Below, piece by piece: positions 11,715 to 23,391 of a stretch of 64,000 nt of DNA. The notes below the pieces were generated by a model. The model searched no databases and was not told the DNA's origin. It saw only the letters and a list, made by a program, of their open reading frames with translations. Position 1 is the first letter of the stretch, and every line of letters begins with the position of its first letter. The stretch is from Urophycis tenuis (taxonomy: Eukaryota; Chordata; Actinopteri; Gadiformes; Phycidae): the NCBI GenBank assembly GCA_036785325.1, contig JAXIVH010000072.1, positions 898,501 to 962,500 of the forward strand. The letters run 5' to 3'. The translations under genes and the position numbers were made by a program.

Positions 11715-12060
11715 GGACTAAGTTTTAAATTGTGCAACCTTATTTTTTCTGCCAGTCACCATTGGCCACCAAGAAAATTAAATGTGCGAAAGAAAAACAA
11801 AAAAATAAAAATCATACTTTTTCTCACGCCCTGCCCATCCAAACCCAGCCTCTTCTACAACAGATGCAGATGATGTAGAGACCAATTCCACCAGTGAAAG
11901 TTCTCAAGTGACATTTGAGTCATCCCAGCCTAATGCAATCAGTGTGCAGTCGTTTACAGATGACGATAACCTAGCGCAACGAGTTCAGTCTTCCTCTACC
12001 ATCCCTGCTGCTCCATCCCTATGAGACAGTTTCAATCATCAACAGTTCGCCTAGTTACGG
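11715..12060 (+). mobile_element. possible hAT-family remnant with a serine/threonine-rich open stretch
   Basis: Starts with an AGGACTAAG...GTGCAACC-type sequence resembling termini seen in other fish hAT remnants here (compare 36800-36900). From about 11840 to 12022 one plus-strand frame is open and protein-like, rich in Ser, Thr and Asp (SSTTDADDVETNSTSESSQ), ending at a TGA near 12021. This resembles the low-complexity leader common in transposase-derived proteins, but no catalytic or zinc-finger motif is visible. Confidence 0.35.
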
Positions 12061-12449
12061 TATGACAAGGGGAAATGTACTGCCCCTTTTGTGCTCAAGC
12101 AGGACAGACTGCTGGTAAAACATCATTACTGGTTTAAGTCCCTTTAAAAAAAGAAACATGAAGAAGAAGAAGAAGCATGGTGACAGTAGAAAACATAAGA
12201 ATGCCAGGATGGTGACACTGCTCCATCCTTCCCCTTCGCTACCCCAAAAATGAAAGCAGTGCAACGTGGAAGGGAGAAAGCTGCAGAAAATAGATGAAAG
12301 AATTACAACTACAATTCGAAACAGCTTCCATGCGGTGAAGGAAATACCATTCATAGGTTAGTTCTCACGTATGACACAGCGTACGTGCACAGTGCATAGG
12401 TTGCATTGCAACCTATGAATGAGTTGAAAAGCCGTGTGCTGGAGGAGGC

Positions 12450-12451
<2 letters not shown>

Positions 12452-12484
<33 letters not shown>

Positions 12485-12550
12485 ACATATATATATATAT
12501 ATACATACATATATACATACATATATATATATATATATACATACATATAA
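12452..12550. repeat. compound microsatellite (TG)n then (TA)/(TACA)n
   Basis: About 28 bp of TG followed directly by TA and ATACAT runs. Confidence 0.95.
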
Positions 12551-13608
12551 TAAAATGTATAAATGTGTCTCTTTCCCTTCATCAGCTGTTGATGATTCAT
12601 ACTTCATACCCTCTCTCACTCTCCATACCCCTGTGTCTTCATTTCATTTCAAGCCTCTATCGCCCGCTCCATCACAAGCAAAAAGCTGAAATTGTCACAA
12701 CACACAGTAACACGTGCGCACAAACACACACACACCCACACAACTTGTTGCTTGGCAACTCAGGAATGTGAGGGATGTGGGGCTGTGAGAGAGGAGAGGT
12801 AGGAGCGGCTGGGTCCTGTGAATATCAACCCAAACCAGAGGCAATCCGGCCTTTCTACTTACCAGCACAACGCTGCTTTTCAGAGCCTCAATATAATACA
12901 CAATGCATATTGAACACAAATCACAGGTCACAAAGGATAAGTCATTGAAACATTCCAAAATGACAATATATGACACTAAACTGAGAAACCCATAGGGGTG
13001 CATGTTGTTATCTTATGATGATAGACTTCAAGCACATGATGAGAGGAACAGATCAAGCATACAAAAACAGAAAAGAAGAAGGGCACAGACCAAAACTTCT
13101 CTTCTTCTCTTCATCAATCAAACACCTTCCAAGCTTCTTAAGCTTGTCACCTTAATATAGTTTTTCCCCTGTACGTTCCTTTGCACTGCACATAGCAAGC
13201 GTCATACTGACGAAGTTAGCCATGAATTATATTCTTCAAAATTAGTAATTCTGTGTACTCTGTGGTTAACAGCAACTCTCTGCTGATGGCACACAGCCAG
13301 AGTGGTCTCCAGAGAAAAGAGGGAGAACAGGAGCTAACCACCATGTAGCTGGGGGATTCAAGCATGGCAGCTGCTTGGCCTCAAATGCTTCAAGGACAAG
13401 AGACTACTGACACCATCTGAGAGAATGAGTGACAACCTAGCCAACTAGCTACCAAACATCTTGGTTCCACAAAAAAAGTCTGCCGTCATGTGGCCAATGT
13501 TGATGATGAATGTATGTTTCCCCACAAAAAACAAAAAACGCTTCAAATTGCTGAAACTTATACAAATCACTCCCAACAGTCCAAAACCAAACACTCACAC
13601 CTGTGTTC

Positions 13609-13671
13609 AAAATACACTGACCACTTAGCCACACCAGGCGTTTTGCTTTTATGAAGAAAGGGCCCGCTTGA
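13609..13671 (+). repeat. local direct duplication, copy 1
   Basis: Shares 'cactgaccacttagccacac' and, after a few differences, 'atgaagaaagggcccgcttg' with 14404-14467. The copies lie about 795 bp apart in the same orientation and differ mainly by a short indel. Confidence 0.85.
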
Positions 13672-14181
13672 CATTGTGGCCCAAAGACATAACTGTGCTA
13701 CAGCATACACTGTGTGACTAATAGTTTTGCCCAGCTCACTATTTGTGGAGAAAGAGTGAAAGTGACAGAGAGACGGAGAATGCCATAGAGAGAGAGAGAG
13801 AGGATGCATCATTGCATGATTGATGGGACACAGCAGTGGGTCTCCACATGAAGATCAGCCTAACATGAGTGTACAGTGTCAGATGAACTGGTGCATTGGT
13901 CAGCTGCTGTTCACAGAGTCTACATTCACGGCAAGGAGCTAAAAAAAAAAAGTATGTGTAAGAAGGCTCTTCCAGAAATAGAGTGTGATCAATAGAAACA
14001 TCCCCAGCTGTTCCCCTCGGAGGCAGTGGGCAGAGCGACACATGGATTCAATGACCAGCGGTCCTGAGTTGTACTGTGCGCTCTGTAGTGAGGGCTAACT
14101 GAAATTACAGGGGTATGTATAACAGGGAAGAAGAGGGTCCCGGACAGTGTGCATGCACAGGCTTTCCCACTAAAAGGTTTA

Positions 14182-14197
14182 GTGTGTGTGTGTGTGT

Positions 14198-14233
<36 letters not shown>
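14182..14233. repeat. (TG)n microsatellite
   Basis: TG array with a single TA interruption. Confidence 0.95.
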
Positions 14234-14236
<3 letters not shown>

Positions 14237-14403
14237 TGGGGGGTAATTCTAAGAAAGAGGCAAGAAGTGGCATAAAACTGTATGCTGACTATTTGAATAT
14301 CATCTTTACGAATAGACACAAATTATGACCAATCGTGGGTTTAAAAAAATAAAAATCTTGTGCATTATAATCACCAAATCCAACCGGCAACATCCAACAC
14401 ATT

Positions 14404-14467
14404 TAAAACACTGACCACTTAGCCACACCAGGCGTTCTGCTCATATTATGAAGAAAGGGCCCGCTTG
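14404..14467 (+). repeat. local direct duplication, copy 2
   Basis: Partner of 13609-13671 with a few extra bases between the two conserved blocks. Confidence 0.85.
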
Positions 14468-15889
14468 TGTGTGTTGTAGGCAACATCTGAGAGTCCCCAA
14501 GTTCATCTGCCAGTGTTACATTCAGGCACTTGTGGTGGACCTTTGCTGTATGTATCTATTGGAGATGGAATCCTCAAACCAATCAGTGAATACATGCTCT
14601 GATTTGCCAGAAATTAAGCGGGAGCGCTCTAAAAGCTCAACTGTCTCATACAGCCCAGTCAACTAGGAACAGACATTCTTGCATTTCACGAAAACCTTTA
14701 ACATTTCAATTTAACATTTCAACAAATTACACTAAAATGATAGCTCTTACATCATATAGGTAGAAAAAGAAAAGAAATTCACTGAAAGGGGCTGTGCATT
14801 TTTACTTTATTCACACTGAGTAATATAGTGATCTAAAGCAGGGAACAAATGGAACAATCCTTGGTCCAAGTGTAGCGGTGTTAACTGAAAACGAAAACGG
14901 TGAAACAATTACATTAAAGCGACAATGCCCATTAATGGCAAAAGAGGCAATAGCCGGTCAGGTTCCAGCCATTAACAATGCTAGACTGCTGAGTCTGTCT
15001 TTTGTTACCCGCTTTATTGCTTTATTGAAGAGCTCTAATTGCGGACTTTGTGTTCTTTAAGGACATGTGTAAAAAAAAAAACGAATTAAAAAACTAAAAT
15101 AGGCAGGGATAACGCACACACATACTTGGGCTGATGAAAATGATTCTCTCCGTTGGTAGTGCATTTTCAGTGATCTGCTAAATGAAATGGTTCCGCATTC
15201 ATTCTATAATGCATCTATAATGTATACTATCTATGACGCGCATCATTCACATGAAATTAGCTTTTCCAATAAGTCAAACGCTTCAATATTTTATTTTTTA
15301 AGTTTTGTCGTGATGGGCTGTGAACACCGTGCCTAATCAGATAGAATGCAGTTTGCTTCTCCACAGAGGCCGGCCACTGATTTAATTGATGAATTCATTG
15401 CATTCATATAAATAAGCCTACGTTTTATCATTTTAACAAATGAAGTATATTAATATGGTCACCTCGCCTAAAGACAGCTGTGGGAAACCCTGACGTGTTT
15501 TGCTTATTTCTTATGCATGTAAAACATAGCTAGACAAAGACAACAAGGGAGAGAGCTATGACATGCAGTGAGGAGTTATGGATTAAGAGAAGAGGTCAAA
15601 ATATCTCGTCTGGGGTAGTGACGGGGAAAAGGAGAGAGAGACCGAGATAGCGAGAGAGAAAAGTTAAAATTAATTTTATATACTTATAAACACACCTTAA
15701 CATTACAGAAGCAGGGCTGTAAGCTTACTTTATTAGATGGTAGCACTGGTGCTGGCAAGCTTAAAATGTCAGTAGCACAAGTAGCACACTGGTGGACTGG
15801 TGGGCAACAAATACATTGATTTATTGTTGACTCATTTGAACTGGTTCTTCACAAAGAAAAAGAGAGATGGGAAGAGAGGTCCTTTCGGT

Positions 15890-16324
15890 CTTTATTGGTC
15901 ATTCTCAGTATTCTTTATATATGGGAATGAAATTTGCTCTCTGCATTTGACCCATCCTATGGTACATAGGAGCAGTGGGCTGCTGTGTTCATTTGACCCA
16001 TCCTATGATACATAGGAGCAGTGGGCTGCTGTGTTCATTTGACCCATCCTATGGTACATAGGAGCAGTGGGCTGCTGTGTTCATTTGACCCATCCTATGG
16101 TACATAGGAGCAGTGGGCTGCTGTGTTCATTTGACCCATTCTATGGTACATAGGAGCAGTGGGCTGCTATGTTCAGCGCCAGGGGAGCAAGTTGGGCACA
16201 GTGTCTTTCTCAAGTACACTTTGACATGTGTACAGTTGCAGGAGGGGATCAAACCGCCGACCCTACGGTTATTGGACGACCCACTCTATCCACCTGCTCT
16301 ATACACCGAGCTACTGCCGCCCCA
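15890..16324 (-). mobile_element. tRNA-headed SINE carrying an internal tandem array
   Basis: On the minus strand the element begins GGGGCGGCAGTAGCTCGG, contains an A-box-like stretch, the GTCGTCCAATAACCGTAGGG block and a B-box-like GGTTTGATCCCC, then CTTGAGAAAGACACTG, CAACTTGCTCCCCTGG and AGCAGCCCACTGCTCCTATG. The same blocks occur in order at 35862-36128. The tRNA-like head would supply an internal RNA polymerase III promoter. In this copy a 46-bp segment of the body has been amplified to five copies, making it longer than its relatives. Confidence 0.85.
15944..16173. repeat. 46-bp minisatellite, 5 exact-length copies
   Basis: Five units of exactly 46 bp, beginning at 15944, 15990, 16036, 16082 and 16128, with a handful of substitutions. 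The unit is SINE body sequence. Confidence 0.97.
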
Positions 16325-17266
16325 TATGCTTAAAACAATGTTTATTCTTGAAACATAAACCTGGGACACTGCTTATAGCTGGCCTTGAACTTTAAGTAGA
16401 GGAATTTAATCACTGGCAGTGCCTGCACAGCTATCCCAGGAACTATGTGTGAAATGGGCTTAACTATTATGGACCATTATATTGTGAAAATGGAAATGTA
16501 CAACAAACAATAAATCAATTAACAATCAACAGCAAAATAAGACATTATTGAGAAAAACTGATGGGGTATGCAAGCAGCTGGGCTGCAAAAATACCTCAAG
16601 CGTTATTTTAACAGTTCCTTTGAAGGAAGATCATCAGTGCCTTTTCTTATTTTCTAGCGATCATTCAACCAGAATAGTGCGTTTGTTTTGGCATGCTCTT
16701 GAATAGTGGTAGTAGTCTACAGTACAATAGCATGTGTACTTTCAAAAACACTACAAACAACCATTTGAGTTTCATGGTCATTTGAAGTAAGCAACCCCAC
16801 TTAAACCTGTGTGTCTTAACTGGAACTTAATGGCTATTCTATTAAGTATGCCAGACAATTCCATTTCAGTTCTTGTTCTGTGTTTGCCTTTCTACTACAC
16901 ATTTCTACTAACATTGTGCAACGCAGTGCACCGACCTGCTGATTTGAAGACCAGAGAGACTGAATCCCTCCACATAGCAATTTTGTTTTTGGAAGAACTA
17001 TTCCAATAAAACATGTTATTTAATCAATACAACCATTTCAGAAATGAAATGTTACATGGTGGTGCTGGGAAGGAGTTTGGTGGCACAGGGCCACTATTAG
17101 CCTGTTTGGGCAGATACCTGATATAAATATCGCAATCTTAATATAGCCAGACAAATATACAGTATTTCCAAAATTATTCCATGTGAGGGAAAGCAGAGGG
17201 CCCAGCCCCGTCATACAAGATCCTGGGCAGGGAGAGCTTTCGCTTTTGAATTGTCACTTTTGAATT
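16325..17266. other. no gene recognised
   Basis: AT-rich sequence without recognisable features. Confidence 0.5.
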
Positions 17267-17940
17267 TCGGGAGTGATTTTGGAATGCTCAGCCCCGCCAC
17301 ACTGATTTAGAACAAATCTAAAACTTGGTGTAAAGGCCTTATCACTTACTTATAGGCCAATGATGTCTGTCTGGATATATTTCTCTGTACAGTGAAAAAT
17401 GTGGTAAAAAAAATGTTCTTCTAATGTTCTTCACAATTTGTCTTCAATCACAATTTTTATGTGTATGTGTGCATGTGTGTTGTCAGTAGTAAAATAGAGT
17501 GCCTCGGTCAGAGGCATAGCTGTGTCTAGGAGTAATGTTGGGTCTAGGAGTAATGTTGTGTCTCGGAGTAATGACATGGCCCTGTAAATTGCTTGAACAG
17601 GGCAGTGGGGTCGGCGGTGCATGGGCAAGGAATACATTTCGTGACTGCTAGCAGTCCATTATCATCTTGAATTGGTAACGCCCACAGCTCAGCCTGATTG
17701 CACAAAAGCTTTCAAATTTGTGGACTACAGCATTCCCAGTAAGCAGGTCTCCAAAGAATTTGGTACCACTTCGCTAATTTGTGGTCAAATTTATACGCTC
17801 AGCCCCACTGCCATGATGGCAATATGGTCTGAAACTTGACATACAGGCCTTATAACATATTTGCCCCTCGGACCAATCATGTCTATCTGGATCGATTTTT
17901 CTGTACAGTAAAGGTTTTGTAAACAAATTTTTAAATCTTA
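17267..17940. repeat. pair of diverged direct repeats in an unclassified interspersed element
   Basis: 17267-17420 and 17776-17940 share, in order, 'gctcagcccc', 'aggcctta', 'ccaat-atgtct', 'tctggat' and 'tctgtacagt', with many substitutions. A small 18-bp triplicate ('gtctaggagtaatgttg') lies at 17523-17575. I cannot assign the family. Related-looking text continues on the far side of the LINE insertion, at about 19040-19280. Confidence 0.6.
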
Positions 17941-18179
17941 AAATAAACCACTGGAGAAAATTACCAATGACCAATTTGGTACATGCTCTATTGACATGTC
18001 TCACTTAATGTAAGACAAAAACTTTGATTCCATTAAAGAAATCCAGCAATAACCATCCAGCTGCTTTTTATGAAACTTTCCACAATGACTAAAAAGGCCA
18101 CAGAAATAAAATAAACTGTTTGGCCGAATGGTGGCACTATAGCAATTATCTGAAAATGCAAATTTTGAACAAGCTTATC

Positions 18180-19034
18180 TTCTTACATTTAGCAGACACT
18201 TTTGTCCAAAGTGACTTACAAGTCCATTTGTCAGAAGAAGGTGAAACATTTAATTGCTGTTAATACAGTAAGAAAGTCACCAGAACAAGTTTCAAGCATT
18301 ATAATTGCTAGGTTAACCATTGCTAGTATACAACATCTCTGGCTAAGTGCCAAGTTACAAACAATTAAAGTGCCAAGATAATACAAGAGCATGAGGGTAG
18401 GGTTTTGTTAGTTTTTTTTGGGGGGATGGATGTTATGTAGGGTTCAGATGAACTCTGACCAAGTGGGTCTTGAGTCTCTTCCGGAAGATGGGGAGTGACT
18501 CTGCAGTCCTGACATTGCCAGGGAGCTCGTTCCACCACTGTGGTGCCAGAACGGAGAAGAGTTGTGATTTTGCCGTCTGACCTTTTCCTCCTTTTATTGA
18601 TGGAGGTACCATTGGACCAGCTGAGGAAATTGAGCGGAGTACTCGAGCAGGGGCATGCAGTGAAGGACAGTTGGTTGTCGAGTATTATGCCAAGGTTCCT
18701 TATGATCAGTGAGTCACATACTGTAATGCCCTCGACCGAGACCAGTAGCTCCCTGTGAGGGCAGTCTTTCCCCGGTATGAAGAAAAGCTTGGTCTTTGCG
18801 AGATTGAGCTTGAGGTGATGTACAGTTGTCCAAGTACTTATGTCTGCTAGACATTCTGAGATGCTTGTTGCAGTGTCTGAGGGGGGGAAGGAGAGGAACA
18901 GTCGAGTGTCGTCTGCATAACAGTGATAGGAAAAATGTGTGATGTGATTACAGAACCTAAAGATCTGGTATATAGAGAGAACAGAAGCGGTGAGCCTTGA
19001 GGGACACCAGTGTTTAGTGAGCGGGGCTTGGACA
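18180..19034 (-). mobile_element. 5'-truncated L2-like LINE
   Basis: Minus strand. The 3' end (low coordinates) carries the GTCACTTTGGACAAAAGTG, then TCTGCTAAATG tail and a 3' UTR shared with 2570-2845. Upstream lies reverse transcriptase coding (next entry). The 5' part of the element is missing and there is no poly(A), as is normal for L2-type LINEs. Confidence 0.88.
18365..19034 (-). pseudogene. L2-like LINE reverse transcriptase fragment
   Basis: Frame 1 (minus, about 18847-19035) encodes GVPQGSPLLFSLYTRSLGSV, the RT segment before the active site. After a frameshift, the next frame encodes HCYADDTRLFLSFPPSD with the catalytic YADD box, then HHLKLNLAKTKLFFIPGK and RNLGIILDNQLSF. An internal deletion follows: the sequence jumps to the final segment (about residues 210-298 of the open frame), ending at a stop next to the 3' UTR. 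The frameshift and deletion make it inactive. Confidence 0.9.
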
Positions 19035-20786
<1,752 letters not shown>

Positions 20787-21036
20787 GACTTATCTAAATG
20801 TAGACGTGCTTTGTGCTAAAACAATCTGTCAAATCTCTTTCTCACATTGATCAGCATGCAAACAACCACAAATACATTCCTAGCCACCCTCAGCCACATT
20901 GAAGCAGGGGCAGAGGGCTGCGATGCGCAGCAGTGAGGGGCTAAACTGAATGCTAATGCTGGTGCAGCAGAGTGCCGGCAGCAAGGCCACCAGATGAATT
21001 ATAAATCACTGGGCTGGGCCACATGGCCGCATGGAA

Positions 21037-21588
21037 GAGGTGCTGCATGGCTAGATGGACAAGGTGCTGCATGGTTAGATGGACAAGGTGCTGCATGGTT
21101 AGATGGAAAAGGTGCTGCATGGTTAGATGGACAAGGTGCTGCATGGTTAGATGGAGAAGGTGCTGCATGGTTAGATGGACAAGGTGCTGCATTGTTAGAT
21201 GGACAAGGTGCTGCATGGTTAGATGGACAAGGTGCTGCATGGTTAGATGGATAAGGTGCTGCATCGTTAGATGGACAAGGTGCTGCATGGTTAGATGGAC
21301 AAGGTGCTGCATGGTTAGATGGACAAGGTGCTGCATGGTTAGATGGACAAGGTGCTGCATGGTTAGATGGACAAGGTGCTGCATGGTTAGATGGACAAGG
21401 TGCTGCATGGTTAGATGGACAAGGTGCTGCATGGTTAGATGGACAAGGTGCTGCATGGTTAGATGGACAAGGTGCTGCATGGTTAGATGGACAAGGTGCT
21501 GCATGGTTAGATGGATAAGGTGCTGCATCGTTAGATGGACAAGGTGCTACATCGTTAGATGGACAAGGTGCTGCATTGTCACATGGAT
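21037..21588. repeat. 24-bp minisatellite, about 23 copies
   Basis: Unit AAGGTGCTGCATGGTTAG followed by ATGGAC. Substitutions are few and there are no indels until decayed copies at 21589-21615. Because 24 is a multiple of three, both strands stay open (191-, 198- and 233-codon frames repeating MQHLVHLT, WTRCCMVR or NHAAPCPS). I interpret these frames as by-products of the repeat, not genes. Confidence 0.97.
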
Positions 21589-21615
21589 GATGTGCTGTAT
21601 GGATCAGGTGCTGCA

Positions 21616-22339
21616 TTGATGATGCAAGGGTAAAGTGACAGCTAATTTGAAAAGCCAAGAGGTTAGCAGATGACCTCATAGGGGTGTCTGGTATAGACAA
21701 TATAGAAGGTACACGGGTATGAATTTGCCCTACAACATGAATTTTGTCTTAACTGTTCAAAAGGCATAGAGTAAATTGATATAATAAAAAATAGCAACAA
21801 TAAAGTTGAAGCCTTATGACTGATCTGTGCAACTTGATGCGGTCAGCCACCCTACACATCCCACTCCAGGGTTTTCCCAAAATAATGCAACTGTGGTTCA
21901 GTGCCAACATGTATATTTTTATTTCTATATCGCTTAAAAAAGAAAAACAACAATATCACATAATAAATTAAATGTTGTGCGGAGGAAGTCAGCATCTTTT
22001 GGATCCAATCTTGGTTTGAGTCCAACTTAAAGTCTGGTTACGGCAGAGCTTCAATTTAAAACGGGTTGCACATGAGACAGGCTAATAGTTGCGTAGTAGA
22101 AAGTACAACACATTCAATTCGATTTGAGCGATTGTTCTGTGTTTAATGGGTTGTATTGGTTGGACAGTGCTGGAAGTTATAGCGTGGCTGTATGTACGGT
22201 GTATCTTCTATGATCCAACTGTTGCTCCCGGTTTTGCTGTGTGCTAAAGGTACAGGATACACTAGTGGACATGAGCTAATGTCTGAATTGTTCAAGACAG
22301 CCATCCAACCAACATGCTATATACTGTTATACCCATAAC
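21616..22339. other. no gene recognised
   Basis: No feature recognised. Confidence 0.45.
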
Positions 22340-22535
22340 TACTTGCCATCTTATCAATGATCTTCCTGCACAATGAAATTGTCCAAAATCTCTTGGTATC
22401 CTGAAGCATTCAGAGTTCCTTTCACTGGAAGGGTCCAAGCCCAGCTTCTGAAAAACAACCCCACCCCATAATCCCCCTCCACCAAACTTTACACTTGGCA
22501 CAATGCAGTCAGACAAGTACCGTTCTCCTGGCAAC
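22340..22535 (-). pseudogene. Tc1/mariner transposase fragment
   Basis: Minus strand encodes MPGERYLSDCIVPSVKFGGG, then a region matching the conserved GGG-x-VWGCF block of Tc1 transposases (here disturbed to GLWGGVVFQ by small changes), then GLDPSSERN and SECFRIPRDFGQF, corresponding to the following G-P-V-x-G-T-L-N and Y-x-x-I-L region. This is a short piece of the DDE catalytic domain. Both sides are lost and no inverted repeats were found. Confidence 0.72.
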
Positions 22536-22545
22536 CGCCAAACTA

Positions 22546-23118
22546 GACTGGTCCATCAGATCGGAGTATACTGTGTTTGAACGGATGAATGTATGCTTAA
22601 GTGTGAGAGTGGAAAGTACAGTATGTTCTACCCTCAGGGAAGCAATTCACCGCCATTCACACCAAACCAATAGTTTCCTATTTATCAGACACACATACCA
22701 GATGTATGCAATTAAACCAAATAAAGTCTTTCACCCATAAGCCAGGGCAACCCTACCATTGAGCAACGAAAAACCCTGCAGAAAACAAGGGTCCATTCTG
22801 TCCCGGAGGTACAAAAGGGTAAGATACTGTCAAGAGATGCCAATGTCCTCGTTTGCATGCTGTATATAACACACAACATTGAACTGTGCTCAATCCTATG
22901 ATTAATCTATAATGCTTTGTGATGGTGTAATTTAATAATAGGAACTGGTTAGACTGCCACAAGCAAATATTACTGATCTTCCATTTTGAAACCAACTGAC
23001 TGACTATTGCGGTTAATCCAAACATTAGCTCCAACAATGATGCTGCGTGTAGGTTGTTACCTGAAGAAACCACCTAGTTGGTAAACTTATTGAAAAGCAT
23101 GAAACCTTTGCTGGAAAG
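22546..23118. other. no gene recognised
   Basis: No feature recognised. Confidence 0.45.
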
Positions 23119-23391
23119 GCCTGAGCAGGTGAAGGTGTGTGTACCTAACAGTGGATGGCCTGAGCAGGTGAAGGTGTGTGTACCTAACAGTGGATGGCCT
23201 GAGCAGGTGAAGGTGTGTGTACCTAACAGTGGATGGCCTGAGCAGGTGAAGGTGTGTGTACCTAACAGTGGATGGCCTGAGCAGGTGAAGGTGTGTGTAC
23301 CTAACAGTGGATGGCCTGAGCAGGTGAAGGTGTGTGTACCTAACAGTGGATGGCCTGAGCAGGTGAAGGTGTGTGTACCTAACAGTGGATG
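23119..23391. repeat. 39-bp minisatellite, 7 copies
   Basis: Seven units of exactly 39 bp (starting GCCTGAGCAGGTGAAGG), virtually identical. The open frames through it on both strands repeat 13-residue units and are not considered genes. Confidence 0.97.

Larger units (their letters stand above)
12551..15889. other. no gene recognised; local duplication and one microsatellite
   Basis: No coding or RNA gene is visible. It contains the 55-65 bp local duplication at 13609-13671 and 14404-14467 and a TG array at 14182-14233, listed separately. AGAG-rich patches lie near 13785-13802 and 15634-15660. Confidence 0.5.

Noticed and set aside
20953..21700. Long open frames (191-233 codons) on both strands with 8-residue repeats
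   Set aside because: They follow from a 24-bp tandem unit without stops. Several frames on both strands are open simultaneously, with no non-repeat domain.
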